A stretch of DNA of 64,000 nt, taken from NCBI RefSeq assembly GCF_000428065.1, contig NZ_ATZF01000004.1:44668-108667 (forward strand), read 5' to 3'. Positions 33,509 to 45,338 of the stretch are shown piece by piece. The position numbers and the translations under genes are program-made. A model generated the notes under the pieces. It was not told the origin of the DNA and ran no database searches. It saw nothing but the letters and a program-made list of their open reading frames with translations. The number at the start of each line of letters is the position of its first letter. Positions within the stretch are counted from its first letter, which is position 1. The stretch comes from Shimazuella kribbensis DSM 45090. GTDB taxonomy: Bacteria; Bacillota; Bacilli; Thermoactinomycetales; Thermoactinomycetaceae.

Positions 33509-34138
33509 ATGAGCAATGTATACGTTTTTGATCATCCTTTGATTCAACACAAACTGACGTATATTCGTGACAAAAACACAGGAACGAAGGAGTTTCGTGA
33601 GTTAGTAGATGAGGTCGCTACTTTAATGGCGTATGAAATTACAAGAGATCTCCCACTTAAGGAAGTAGAGATTGATACGCCTGTAACAACTACCACTTGT
33701 AAAATGATCGAAGGAAAGAAAATTGGCTTGGTACCAATTCTTCGTGCAGGTCTTGGTATGGTGGACGGTGTCTTGAAATTAATACCAGCTGCTAAAGTCG
33801 GACATATTGGATTGTATCGAGATCCAGCAACACTTGAAGCAGTCCAATATTATGCAAAAATGCCCTCAGATATTGGAGAACGTGATTTGATTGTTATTGA
33901 TCCCATGCTTGCAACCGGAGGATCTGCATCTGTAGCCATTCATGAGTTGAAAAAAATCGGAGCGACTAGTATGAAGTTTATGTGTTTAATTGCAGCGCCA
34001 GAGGGAATTGCTCGTCTGCAAGAGGATCATCCTGATGTAGATATTTATGTTGCAGCAGTAGATGAAAAATTAAACCATAAAAGCTATATTGTACCAGGTT
34101 TGGGAGATGCAGGGGATCGACTGTATGGAACCAAGTAA
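33509..34138 (+). CDS. upp: Uracil phosphoribosyltransferase
   Basis: Makes UMP from uracil and PRPP in pyrimidine salvage. The 209-residue length is standard. The PRPP-binding loop is [16 protein letters not shown] (about residue 130); the uracil-contact end is [25 protein letters not shown] precedes ATG 33509. Its position before the atp operon matches B. subtilis. Confidence 0.97.
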   Translation: MSNVYVFDHPLIQHKLTYIRDKNTGTKEFRELVDEVATLMAYEITRDLPLKEVEIDTPVTTTTCKMIEGKKIGLVPILRAGLGMVDGVLKLIPAAKVGHIGLYRDPATLEAVQYYAKMPSDIGERDLIVIDPMLATGGSASVAIHELKKIGATSMKFMCLIAAPEGIARLQEDHPDVDIYVAAVDEKLNHKSYIVPGLGDAGDRLYGTK

Positions 34139-34231
34139 AATTTTTCACTAATTTTACATTGTTTTTACACGGTTTATTCAAGGATATTGCAAATGTGTGA
34201 CGAATTATTCACATTCTCACGTACGAAAGCG

Positions 34232-34261
34232 TTGACAATGAAAGAATGCATCCGGTAGTAT
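34232..34261 (+). promoter_or_regulatory. Probable atp operon promoter
   Basis: TTGACA (34232-34237), 18-base spacer, TAGTAT (34256-34261), about 95 bases before the first gene of the ATP synthase operon. Confidence 0.65.
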
Positions 34262-34356
34262 TAGCAGGGGAAACGACTTATTGAGACAATTACCCTCGAA
34301 CCAACAAATTTTTCACCTATACCCCATTAAATAACTATCATTAGGGGGTTTTCCGT

Positions 34357-34572
34357 GTGAATCAAGATAAAAGTGCGTTACGTCTGGTAGCGATGGTTGG
34401 TTCTATGGGTACGGAAGTGATTATCCTCGCTGTTGGTGGCGCTTGGTTAGGGAAACTGGCAGACGATACATGGCATACCAAGCCATTATGGCTTCTTATA
34501 GGCCTCGTTGTAGGTCTCTTGATCGGTTTTGTCAGTGCTGCCTTCACGTTAAAAGCTTTCTTAAAGGAATGA
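34357..34572 (+). CDS. atpZ: AtpZ/AtpI-family small membrane protein
   Basis: A 71-residue protein with two hydrophobic segments (LVAMVGSMGTEVIILAVGGAWLG region and PLWLLIGLVVGLLIGFVSAA), fitting the AtpZ family that precedes atpI and helps assemble or supply ions to the Fo sector. It starts at GTG 34357 after TAGGGGG. Its stop overlaps the ATG of the next gene (ATGA), giving tight coupling. Confidence 0.8.
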   Translation: MNQDKSALRLVAMVGSMGTEVIILAVGGAWLGKLADDTWHTKPLWLLIGLVVGLLIGFVSAAFTLKAFLKE

Positions 34573-34955
34573 CTTCCCTCATGCAACTAAAATTAACCAC
34601 TCGCCGTCGCGTGATGGTCCTCACTACTGGACTCCTCATCATGTTTCTGATCATGGTTTTTCTAACCCCATACCGTGCTATTTTTGGCGGACTCCTCTTG
34701 GGGACAGCTGTTAGCCTGTATAACTTTTGGTATCTATCTTTTAAGTTAAGAATGGTACTAGAAAGTGCACTATCAGGCAACAGAATTAGAGGAACTGGAA
34801 TGATCAATCGTTTCTTGGTGGTAGCCTTCGCTATGCTTATCGCTGCAAAACTTCCTGCGATATTTGATGTGAGGACTGTTCTCGTAGGGCTACCGCTTTG
34901 CTATATCCTATCTATCTTCTCCTACTTTACAACTCCTAAAGCACAAAGGGGGTGA
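34569..34955 (+). CDS. atpI: ATP synthase assembly protein AtpI-like
   Basis: A 128-residue protein with four hydrophobic segments and the family-like arginine-rich N-terminus (LKLTTRRRVMVLTTG). AtpI helps assemble the c-ring. ATG 34569 overlaps the previous stop codon; ATG 34581 is an alternative. It ends a few bases before atpB, whose ribosome site lies in its last codons. Confidence 0.8.
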   Translation: MTSLMQLKLTTRRRVMVLTTGLLIMFLIMVFLTPYRAIFGGLLLGTAVSLYNFWYLSFKLRMVLESALSGNRIRGTGMINRFLVVAFAMLIAAKLPAIFDVRTVLVGLPLCYILSIFSYFTTPKAQRG

Positions 34956-34963
34956 CTATCAGA

Positions 34964-35701
34964 ATGGAATTAACACCAAAGATCACTTTTCTCGGTTTAA
35001 CCTTTGATCTAGCTATCATAATCGGCTCGTTGTTGACTGCTGTTATCGTACTCATTTTTACTATTCTCGCTACACGTGGGCGTGAAATGAGGCCGGGTAA
35101 GCTACAGAATTTAGTAGAGATGGTTATTGACTTTAGCCGTGGCATTGCACGTATGAGTTATGATGACCGTACAGCAGAGAAATATCTTGGTTTTACTTTT
35201 ACACTCTTTTTGTTTATTTTGATCGCGAACCAACTTGGAGTAATTATGATGGTATCGACAGAAGCACATCATGCGATTCCTTCCCTCGGTATCACAGAGG
35301 AACTTTTGAAGCAATCTCATGAGATATCTTGGTTAAAGTCTCCTACCGCTGATCTAAATGTAACAATCTCCATGGCTGTTGCTGTGGCATTATTTGCTAA
35401 TTATATGGGATTGCGTACAAGTGTAAAGGGATACTTTAAACACTTTCTAAGTCCACTTGGAATCCTTCATGTCATTGAAGAGTTCTCCAAGCCAGCAACA
35501 CATGCGATGCGTCTATGGGCTAACATTTTTGCTGGAGAAGTATTGATTGTTATCATGTTGACAAAAGGGCCTATCTATTTAACAGGTGTTCCTATGTTGG
35601 CATGGATGGGATTCTCTGTTTTTGTTGGAGCGATCCAGGCATACATCTTTACCGTACTAGCCAATGTGTATATCGCACAAAAAATGACATCAGATCACTA
35701 A
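34964..35701 (+). CDS. atpB: ATP synthase subunit a
   Basis: A 245-residue Fo subunit forming the proton half-channels against the c-ring. The essential arginine is in the helix HAMRLWANIFAGEVL. Other marks are the C-terminal GAIQAYIFTVLANVYI. ATG 34964 (MELTPKI) has AAAGGGGG about ten bases upstream; a GTG at 34952 falls inside that site. Confidence 0.95.
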   Translation: MELTPKITFLGLTFDLAIIIGSLLTAVIVLIFTILATRGREMRPGKLQNLVEMVIDFSRGIARMSYDDRTAEKYLGFTFTLFLFILIANQLGVIMMVSTEAHHAIPSLGITEELLKQSHEISWLKSPTADLNVTISMAVAVALFANYMGLRTSVKGYFKHFLSPLGILHVIEEFSKPATHAMRLWANIFAGEVLIVIMLTKGPIYLTGVPMLAWMGFSVFVGAIQAYIFTVLANVYIAQKMTSDH

Positions 35702-35723
35702 ACTTTTTAGGAGGAACATATAA

Positions 35724-35948
35724 ATGGATTTGAATATTCTTGCAGGTGCAATCATGATCGCTTTCGCAGCACTCGGAGCAGCTATTGGTAACAGTAATCT
35801 TTTCGCTAAATACATCGAAGGTATCGCTCGTCAACCTGAATCCCAAAATAAACTATTTGGTCAGACCATGATCTTGTTCGGATTGATCGAGGCACTACCA
35901 ATTATCGGTGTTGCACTTGGTATCCTTCTTCTGTTTGGAGTTATCTAA
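35724..35948 (+). CDS. atpE: ATP synthase subunit c
   Basis: A 74-residue hairpin of two membrane helices with the polar loop ARQPE. The proton-carrying carboxylate is Glu in LIEALPIIGV (helix 2). The Gly/Ala-rich helix 1 (AALGAAIGNSN) is standard for c-rings. An AGGAGGA ribosome site precedes the ATG, as expected for the highest-copy subunit. Confidence 0.96.
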   Translation: MDLNILAGAIMIAFAALGAAIGNSNLFAKYIEGIARQPESQNKLFGQTMILFGLIEALPIIGVALGILLLFGVI

Positions 35949-36136
35949 ATCGGATTCATGTGATAGTCCACCCACAACGATTAATGAGGGTCTAGGCAAA
36001 TGGGGCGGGGGCACGTATTCTCCCGCTATTATTATCACTTGAGAAATTATAAGTTTTTAGTGAATGGCAGTAGCATTCACTGTAAGAAATGGGACATAAG
36101 CTAAGTTTTTAATAAAACCGAAAGGAGTGACCTCCT
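35949..36136 (+). other. Long atpE-atpF spacer with GC-rich hairpin
   Basis: A 188-base gap inside the operon. GCGGG (about 36005) can pair with CCCGC (about 36023), and GTGATA near 35960 can pair with TATCAC near 36036. It may tune mRNA processing so that atpE is made in excess. No coding frame. Confidence 0.4.
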
Positions 36137-36625
36137 TTGTTAAGCTTAAATTTCGGTACGATGCTAGCTCAGTTGGTGATTTTCCTTATCCTGATGCTCT
36201 TGGTATCTCGGTTTGCACTTCGTCCTTTGCTAGCTACGATGCGTACAAGACAAGACTACATCGATGGCCAGATCAAATCTGCGGAGCAACATCGTGCAGA
36301 TGCTGAAAAGTTCGTTGAGGACCAAAAGGCAGCTTTGCAACAAGCTCGGGAAGAAGCAAAGGAAATCGTGGAGCGTGCAAAAGCACAAAAAGAGCGTGAA
36401 GCGGAAGAAATCATTCGTTTGGCCAATGAAAGAGCAGAACGGTTAATAGATGAGGCGACAAATGAGATTAACCGTGAGAAAGAAAAAGCATTGTCTGCTC
36501 TTCGTCTTGAAGTAGGAGAGTTGAGTGTACAACTTGCTACAAAATTGATTGGCCAAGAATTGGATCAAACAAACCAATCTAAGTTGGTACACCGCTATTT
36601 GGAACAGGTAGGCAGAATGCAATGA
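36137..36625 (+). CDS. atpF: ATP synthase subunit b
   Basis: A 162-residue peripheral stalk subunit: an N-terminal membrane helix (LAQLVIFLILMLLVSRFAL) followed by a long charged coiled coil (AEQHRADAEKFVEDQKAALQ). It starts at TTG 36137 with an AAAGGAG site about ten bases upstream. It overlaps atpH by four bases. Confidence 0.94.
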   Translation: MLSLNFGTMLAQLVIFLILMLLVSRFALRPLLATMRTRQDYIDGQIKSAEQHRADAEKFVEDQKAALQQAREEAKEIVERAKAQKEREAEEIIRLANERAERLIDEATNEINREKEKALSALRLEVGELSVQLATKLIGQELDQTNQSKLVHRYLEQVGRMQ

Positions 36626-37152
36626 GTAATTCACTGGTAGCGAAACGATATGGAAGAGCATTGTTTGAAGTCGCCCAAGGACATAGTCTGCTCCAAGAAG
36701 TAGAGGCTGATTTAAAGCTTGTACTCGAATCGCTAACAAGTTCTGATATTGCAAAATGGCTATCCCATCCTGCAACATCTGCAGAACGCAAAAAGGCAAT
36801 TCTTGAAAATAGTTTCGCAACTGTTTCGGCTATGACCAAAAACTTTTTGTTTTTGTTAGTAGACGAAGGTCGGGAAAATGAGTTGGCAGGGATCGTAGCT
36901 GAATATCGCAAACTCGCTTTAGAAGCTTCCAATATGGCTGAAGCGATTGTGACAACAGCTTATTCCATGACTACAAGTGAAAAAGCTGAGTTGATCACTA
37001 CCTTCTCAAAAATCATCGGTAAAAAACTAGTAATTGAAGAACAAGTAGATTCAGATATATTGGGTGGAGTAATTGTGCAAGTAGGCGATCGTCTCTATGA
37101 TGGCAGCCTCAAAACCAAACTCCTCCGCTTTCAGGAACGTCTAAATGCTTAA
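36622..37152 (+). CDS. atpH: ATP synthase subunit delta
   Basis: A 176-residue F1 subunit that joins the peripheral stalk to the alpha3beta3 head. It has the N-terminal helical bundle (VAKRYGRALFEVAQ) and the C-terminal domain with DSDILGGVIVQVGDRLYDGS, the family signature. The ATG overlaps the atpF stop (ATGA). Confidence 0.95.
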   Translation: MSNSLVAKRYGRALFEVAQGHSLLQEVEADLKLVLESLTSSDIAKWLSHPATSAERKKAILENSFATVSAMTKNFLFLLVDEGRENELAGIVAEYRKLALEASNMAEAIVTTAYSMTTSEKAELITTFSKIIGKKLVIEEQVDSDILGGVIVQVGDRLYDGSLKTKLLRFQERLNA

Positions 37153-37165
37153 AGCATAGGGGTGA

Positions 37166-38689
<1,524 letters not shown>

Positions 38690-38728
38690 GATGGATCAAG
38701 CCTGAAAAGAAAGGCGGTGAATCAAACG

Positions 38729-39592
38729 ATGGCAACAATGCGTGAGATCAAAATAAAGATCAATTCTTTTGAAAAAACCAAGCAGATTACCAAAGCGATG
38801 AAAATGGTAGCTGCCTCCTACCTGCGGAAAGCTCAAGAACAAGCAGAGGCCTCTCGTCCTTATGCAGATAAGTTAAAAGATGTAATTACTGGTCTTGCAC
38901 AAGGTGCTTCAGGTGTCAAGCATCCGATGTTAGAGTCACGTCCTGTATCCAAAACTGGATATCTGATCGTAACTTCTGATCGTGGGCTCGTAGGTGGTTA
39001 TAACAGTAACCTTATTCGTCTGTTAACGGAAAAACTCAAAGAACGCCATGCTTCCAAGGATGAGTATGTGGTGTTCGTGATCGGGCGCAAAGGACTGGAA
39101 GTGCTACAAAAACGTGGATTACCAATCATCGGTCAAACTACAGGTATTTCTGCTATTCCACAGTTTGCGGAAGTAGTAAACATCGCCAAAGAAGCCGTTA
39201 GCAATTATGCAGATGGCAGTTTTGATGAGTTGTATCTCCTGTATAACGAGTTCGTAAATCCAGTTATTCAACGCCCTGTGGAGAAACGCCTCTTGCCACT
39301 GGCATCTGAAGAATTAAACCAAGAAAAAGCAAGTCAAACCGCTTATGAATATGAGCCATCGGAAGAAGAGGTATTAGCAGAATTACTACCTCGATATGCG
39401 GAAACATTGATTTACAATGCACTTTTAGAAGGAAAAGCGAGCGAACATGCCGCTCAGATGAATGCGATGGAAAATGCTACAGAAAATGCTACTGAGATCA
39501 TCGGTAAGTTGACCCTTCAATTTAACCGTGCACGTCAGGCAGCTATTACGCAAGAAATCGCAGAAATCGTTGGTGGAGCTGCCGCTTTATAG
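38729..39592 (+). CDS. atpG: ATP synthase subunit gamma
   Basis: A 287-residue central-stalk subunit with typical N-terminal (MATMREIKIKINSFEKTKQ) and C-terminal coiled-coil helices (ENATEIIGKLTLQFNRARQA). ATG 38729 is preferred to the GTG at 38717 because AAAGGCGGTG sits at the right distance and the N-terminus matches the family. An unusual 326-base gap follows before atpD. Confidence 0.95.
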   Translation: MATMREIKIKINSFEKTKQITKAMKMVAASYLRKAQEQAEASRPYADKLKDVITGLAQGASGVKHPMLESRPVSKTGYLIVTSDRGLVGGYNSNLIRLLTEKLKERHASKDEYVVFVIGRKGLEVLQKRGLPIIGQTTGISAIPQFAEVVNIAKEAVSNYADGSFDELYLLYNEFVNPVIQRPVEKRLLPLASEELNQEKASQTAYEYEPSEEEVLAELLPRYAETLIYNALLEGKASEHAAQMNAMENATENATEIIGKLTLQFNRARQAAITQEIAEIVGGAAAL

Positions 39593-41319
<1,727 letters not shown>

Positions 41320-41334
41320 TGGGAGTGATGTCAT

Positions 41335-41730
41335 ATGAGTAAAATGCAGCTCGATATTGTAACCCCAGAACGAAAAGTTTACTCCAAAGACGTGGAAATG
41401 GTTATCACTCGTGCGGCAAATGGAGACATTGGTATCTTGCCTCATCACGCACCACTCGTTAGCCCATTACATGTAACCGTAGTGCGGGTAAAAAACGAGG
41501 GACAAGAAGAACGTATTGCTATTAGTGGCGGTTTCTTGGAAGTTCGTCCTAGTGGTGTGACTATTCTTGCTGAAACTGCAGAGTTGTCTTCCAATATCGA
41601 TGTGAATCGAGCGGAGGCTGCTGAGGCTAGAGCCAAAGAGCGTATTGCAGAACACGATGGTGATCTTGCACGTGCAGAGCTTGCTCTAAAACGTGCTGCG
41701 AATCGTCTTGAAGTTTCCAAATGGAAATAG
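41335..41730 (+). CDS. atpC: ATP synthase subunit epsilon
   Basis: A 131-residue central-stalk and regulatory subunit with the beta-sandwich N-terminal domain (DIGILPHHAPLVSPLHV) and the C-terminal helical hairpin (EAAEARAKERIAEHDGDLAR) that can inhibit ATP hydrolysis. GGGAGTGAT precedes the ATG. It is the last gene of the operon and is followed by a terminator. Confidence 0.96.
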   Translation: MSKMQLDIVTPERKVYSKDVEMVITRAANGDIGILPHHAPLVSPLHVTVVRVKNEGQEERIAISGGFLEVRPSGVTILAETAELSSNIDVNRAEAAEARAKERIAEHDGDLARAELALKRAANRLEVSKWK

Positions 41731-41741
41731 AAATAGAGTCG

Positions 41742-41773
41742 AAAAATCTCCCTGTAATAAGGGAGATTTTTTT
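41742..41773 (+). terminator. atp operon terminator
   Basis: AAAAATCTCCCT / AGGGAGATTTTTTT hairpin 12 bases after atpC. Confidence 0.92.
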
Positions 41774-41810
41774 GTATCTTGTTTTAAGTTTATTCAAAAA
41801 TATTCCAATA

Positions 41811-42143
41811 TTATTTATCTAATAACGAAACCTCAGTCTGACCTAACATACTGATGAAAGAAGGACCTACCTGACAATTTTTTATCTCGATTTTTTGCCA
41901 CACATCACCAGTTACATAAGGCTCTATTGCTAGCCATTTATCCAAATCTTCACGTGTTGGAAAGTCCACAATTACCATTGATCCAACCATTTTATTATCT
42001 TTCAATAATGCCACTCCAAACAACATATTACCGCTTTTAACCAGTTTATCTCCTAGTGAAATGTGATCTTCTCTTGCCTTTAGACGACGGCTCAATGCCA
42101 TTGGGTCAATTCCATCATAACCAATCACCATAAACTGCATCAT
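41811..42143 (-). CDS. YciI-like protein
   Basis: A 110-residue protein of the YciI / dimeric alpha-beta barrel family. It begins MMQFMVIGYDG and has the expected histidine-bearing helix (LKAREDHISLGDKLVKSG) and DFPTREDLDKWLAIEPYV. AAAGGAG five bases before ATG 42143 fixes the start; an upstream extension to 42233 is not expected for the family. It follows the membrane protein gene at 42233 on the same strand. Confidence 0.82.
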   Translation of the reverse strand: MMQFMVIGYDGIDPMALSRRLKAREDHISLGDKLVKSGNMLFGVALLKDNKMVGSMVIVDFPTREDLDKWLAIEPYVTGDVWQKIEIKNCQVGPSFISMLGQTEVSLLDK

Positions 42144-42232
42144 CAGTGCTCCTTTGCAGGCCTTTTGATTTTTATAGTTTAAAAACCCAGATGATCGAAT
42201 ATTCTCTAGCATGTTGGAAAAAGGGGTAGTCA

Positions 42233-42697
42233 TTATATTGCATGATGGGAATCTTTCTTACCCGATGAACGAAAGTATTGATTGGCATTTGGTTGGAACA
42301 TCCAAAATAATGCTATAAAAACACAGAGTATATGGATAATTCTACTTAGCGTGAACAAGACAGTTAGTACATCCATCCCTACAAATGCTTCACTGATCGC
42401 ATGGCCTTCCATCAGCCAAGTAATAGGGTCCATAATTAAGGATAAGGTACCAACAATCCCTAACCCTATAGCTAAGACGATTCGCGCCCAATTTTTTTGT
42501 TTTCTCATCTGAATGGTGACGAGAATAAAGATGGTGTAGATGACTCCACGGACGAGAATTCCCATAAATAAGCTTTGAATAGAAGTAGAGTGTTTTAATA
42601 AAGAATCGGTTACCACAAAAATTGTTTCTGCCATCCCTGATGCGATGGCAAGTATCCAAAAAAGATATGCTCGTTGAATTTCTTTTGGTATATTCAT
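42233..42697 (-). CDS. Four-helix membrane protein, unknown
   Basis: A 154-residue protein with about four hydrophobic segments (FWILAIASGMAETIFVV at the start) and a polar C-terminus (QYFRSSGKKDSHHAI). It has a GGAGGAT ribosome site and lies directly after the DUF4097 gene on the same strand, so it may belong to that envelope operon. Family not recognised. Confidence 0.65.
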   Translation of the reverse strand: MNIPKEIQRAYLFWILAIASGMAETIFVVTDSLLKHSTSIQSLFMGILVRGVIYTIFILVTIQMRKQKNWARIVLAIGLGIVGTLSLIMDPITWLMEGHAISEAFVGMDVLTVLFTLSRIIHILCVFIALFWMFQPNANQYFRSSGKKDSHHAI

Positions 42698-42722
42698 TTT
42701 TTATCCTCCATCTTGATGTTAT

Positions 42723-43793
42723 TTATCTGCCAAACGAGATATTTCCATGGTTTGTTTGCATGTTTAACATAGGTGAATCGGCTGAATTGGCACCAATTAC
42801 ACCTTTTAAAGGTTGGTTGTTATCGTAGTCTGATGTTGTAGTTGTACCCATCGTCTGGATTGGGAAATCGGACTGAATCTCGCTTCCAGCAAAATGGACA
42901 TTTAGTGATTTTGGATCATGACCAACAGAGACTGCAATATCTCCATTGCTGGTGTTTACTTGATTATTTGCTCGAAACTCCTTAATAGATTGAATCTGAA
43001 TATCTCCATTATTCGATCGAATGTTAAAGGTAGTGTCGATATTTTGAACCGTAACATCTCCAGAATTACTTTTTGCTGTTAATTGATTTCCTTGATATCC
43101 ATTCAAATGAATGTCTCCATGTGAGGTTTGTAAATTCAGCGATGTCGTTTTATTGTTTGAAGTATTATTAGGATCGTAGTTTGACTGAACATCAATATCT
43201 CCTGATGTGGTCGAAATGGAATTGTTCCCATTTAGCGTAATGGATTCTTGCAATTGTATATCCCCATGCGAACTCTGAACCGCGAGGGTTGCATCTGTAT
43301 TCTTTAGTCTTATATCTCCGTTATTTGTTGTCGCTTTGGCTATCTTGCCTTTGAAATCTTCTATTTTAATATCTCCATGATTCGTCTGCAACGTTAAAGT
43401 TTCATATTGTTTTTTAGGTAGATATACTGCAACTTTGGTAGGTTGTTTTATTGTATTTAGATCAAAATTTATCCATGATCTTGAATTTACTTCCTCTCGT
43501 TTTGCATTTATTTGAACGGTATTACCATTTGTAGTTAATTGTAAGTTCGTTGTTACATTTTTTTGTTTGGTACCAGTAAAGGTAGCAGTTATTTGGTTAT
43601 TTGCACTCGGATAGATTTCTATATCGACAGATTTACTGGTTACCATTACATTCGTTATTAATGTACCATCTGCCTTTTCTTCATGTTTAAAAGGTGCTTC
43701 TGTCTTCAATCCTACTTTTTTGTAAATCATCGCACCTGAACCAACTAAACCAATGATAAATAGAATAATACCTACATATATAATTTTTTTCAT
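42723..43793 (-). CDS. DUF4097-type membrane-anchored beta-helix protein (LiaG/YvlB-like)
   Basis: A 356-residue protein with one N-terminal membrane anchor (YVGIILFIIGLVGSGAMIY) followed by repeats of the form (T/S)(N/S)(H/N)GDI(K/R/Q/H)(I/L), seen at least eight times from NHGDIKIEDF to NHGNISFGR. This is the DUF4097 pattern, predicted to form an extracytoplasmic right-handed beta-helix. It overlaps the DUF1700 gene by four bases, a pairing common in cell-envelope stress modules of Bacillota. Confidence 0.85.
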   Translation of the reverse strand: MKKIIYVGIILFIIGLVGSGAMIYKKVGLKTEAPFKHEEKADGTLITNVMVTSKSVDIEIYPSANNQITATFTGTKQKNVTTNLQLTTNGNTVQINAKREEVNSRSWINFDLNTIKQPTKVAVYLPKKQYETLTLQTNHGDIKIEDFKGKIAKATTNNGDIRLKNTDATLAVQSSHGDIQLQESITLNGNNSISTTSGDIDVQSNYDPNNTSNNKTTSLNLQTSHGDIHLNGYQGNQLTAKSNSGDVTVQNIDTTFNIRSNNGDIQIQSIKEFRANNQVNTSNGDIAVSVGHDPKSLNVHFAGSEIQSDFPIQTMGTTTTSDYDNNQPLKGVIGANSADSPMLNMQTNHGNISFGR

Positions 43794-44347
43794 TTTCTCT
43801 CACCTCGAATGATTCTTTGATTGGATTTCAAATAGCGGGTAAACCATTGGAAAAATATTTTCGAAAACTTAGTGGTCACCGTGCCGAGAATCAAGCCAAC
43901 TCCTAGTAATCCCAAAGTCGCAAATAGGAGTAATAGGATCGATTGCCAACTGTCGTCACCAAAGAGGGCAACAAAGACAGATAATGGTGAAATAACGAAT
44001 ACAAAAGAGACAGCATAACTAGCAATAATTACAGCTACAATTGCGATGAATGGAGCAAGTACAAATACAAGGTTTAAAAATCCAAGGCCGAGGAAGGCAA
44101 ATACAGCTCTGGTGATACTATAGTAGGAGTTATGTTGTTCCGCATGCTCCAAGTGGTATTCGGTGACTAATTCTCTGGCTATTTTTCTCGGATTTCCTAG
44201 ACTTGTCGCTATGTCTGCTTCTGATCTACCTTCAAAGACACCATGTTCGAAGTGTTCTTCATAATCTTCGATTGCAGCCTCTTGCTCAGACTTTGGCAGC
44301 TTTTGTAAGTGACGGTTTAGTTCGGATAAAAACTCATTTTTGTTCAT
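43790..44347 (-). CDS. DUF1700 / HAAS-domain membrane protein
   Basis: A 185-residue protein starting with the HAAS helical domain (FLSELNRHLQKLPKSEQEAA, YEEHFEHG, LGNPRKIARELVTEY) and followed by about four transmembrane segments. HAAS domains are coupled to PadR regulators and DUF4097 proteins in envelope-stress operons. It overlaps the padR-like gene by 14 bases and the DUF4097 gene by four, so the three are one operon. Confidence 0.88.
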   Translation of the reverse strand: MNKNEFLSELNRHLQKLPKSEQEAAIEDYEEHFEHGVFEGRSEADIATSLGNPRKIARELVTEYHLEHAEQHNSYYSITRAVFAFLGLGFLNLVFVLAPFIAIVAVIIASYAVSFVFVISPLSVFVALFGDDSWQSILLLLFATLGLLGVGLILGTVTTKFSKIFFQWFTRYLKSNQRIIRGERK

Positions 44348-44663
44348 TTAAAATCCCTTCCTCGATCAACTGATTTACCCCAAGCGAAAATTCTTTCCAT
44401 TCTTGAATAAGTTCATCTGCATATTCCTGCCCTATATCCGTCAGTTGATAGTATTTGCGTGGCGGCCCTTCATTCGACTCCACTAAATAGGTAGTAAAGT
44501 ACCCTTCTTTCGTAAGCCGTCGAAGTAGTGGATAAATGGTCCCTTCAGCGATTAAAAATTTTTCCGATATCGTATGAACCAATTCGTAGCCATATCTATC
44601 TTTTTGTAGCGTCAGTACTAGCACACATAAAGTGAGAACCCCTTTTTTAAACTGTACATTCAT
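44334..44663 (-). CDS. PadR-family transcriptional regulator
   Basis: A 109-residue winged-helix repressor with the PadR signature DRYGYELVHTISE..FLIAEGTIYPLLRRLTKEGY and PRKYYQLTDIGQE. ATG 44663 (MNVQFKKG) fits the family N-terminus; the frame from 44729 adds an unlikely extension through the operator region. It probably represses its own operon through the repeats at 44685-44757. Confidence 0.9.
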   Translation of the reverse strand: MNVQFKKGVLTLCVLVLTLQKDRYGYELVHTISEKFLIAEGTIYPLLRRLTKEGYFTTYLVESNEGPPRKYYQLTDIGQEYADELIQEWKEFSLGVNQLIEEGILNEQK

Positions 44664-44684
44664 CTGATCACATCCAATTATCTT

Positions 44685-44757
44685 AAGGTACTGTGCAATG
44701 TAGTGTACCTGCTGATAGAATAATATCATGCACTATTATACATTGCAAGGTACTGTG
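44685..44757 (-). promoter_or_regulatory. padR operon promoter and operator repeats
   Basis: TATAAT on the minus strand (44740-44735) lies inside a repeat cluster: AAGGTACTGTG occurs at 44685-44695 and 44747-44757, GCAATGTA (44695-44702) is inverted against TACATTGC (44739-44746), and AGGTAC/GTACCT (44686-44691, 44705-44710) forms a palindrome. ATGT/ACAT-type halves fit PadR binding. Autorepression is likely. Confidence 0.55.
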
Positions 44758-44890
44758 GAAAATTTATTTTTTCGCTTGAGTGAAGTAGGTTTGCGATAGT
44801 TAAATGTATGTAAAGATTCACTTATGACGCCTACTTGAATGGGGATTTTGTTATAATGATTACTACCATTGCCTAGATGAAAGAGAAAAA

Positions 44891-45131
44891 GTGACGAACC
44901 AACCAAGTCATCACTATTCAACCTTGTGGTCTCCACCCTTCTGAGGGATGGATTGTCATTGTGGATGAGGGAAGTGTGAACACTCATCCTGCTTCCAGCC
45001 GTGGTGGATCTGATCCCAGTGGTGATCAGTGTCACTTTAAGAAATATAAGGATGCAGTTATCGCAGTCATGCGAGAACTGGTAGAAAAGGACAAAAATGT
45101 CAACCGAGTGAAGGTTGTCAATCGATCATAG
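44891..45131 (+). pseudogene. GC-richer small gene disrupted by a 4-base CCAA duplication
   Basis: A GTG at 44891 starts a frame (VTNQ) that soon hits a stop. Removing one of the two CCAA copies at 44899-44906 restores a 78-codon frame reading VTNQVITIQPCGLHPSEGW and ending KVVNRS before TAG 45129-45131. The middle is Ser/Gly/Asp-rich (HPASSRGGSDPSGDQC), the C-terminus helical and charged. It is followed by a perfect 15-bp palindrome. Family not recognised; it looks like other GC-rich islands here. Confidence 0.5.
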
Positions 45132-45145
45132 TCCTGTATCTAGGC

Positions 45146-45180
45146 ATCCATCTGGTCATCTCCTTGATGACCAGATGGAT
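45146..45180 (+). terminator. Perfect 15-bp palindrome after the disrupted small gene
   Basis: ATCCATCTGGTCATC (45146-45160), TCCTT loop, GATGACCAGATGGAT (45166-45180). There is no strong T tail. It is placed 14 bases after the stop codon. Confidence 0.75.
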
Positions 45181-45226
45181 TTCATAAAGAAATATTTTTA
45201 TGTAATAGATATCCGATTTTCATAGC

Positions 45227-45262
45227 AAAAGCCCAGTACTTATTAAAGTAATGGGCTTTTTT
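45227..45262. terminator. Second hairpin with T tail
   Basis: AAAAGCCCA..TACTT / AAGTA..TGGGCTTTTTT; it can end transcripts from the left on the plus strand and from the M23 gene on the minus strand. Confidence 0.75.
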
Positions 45263-45338
45263 ACTTCTTTGTCTGAGAAATGAGTAAGACAATGGATGTT
45301 TTATTTTTTTAAAAGTGATTGTATTATTATCCTTTTTA

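Noticed and set aside
33981-34181. Minus-strand frame opposite the end of upp
   Set aside because: Antisense shadow of upp with no ribosome site.
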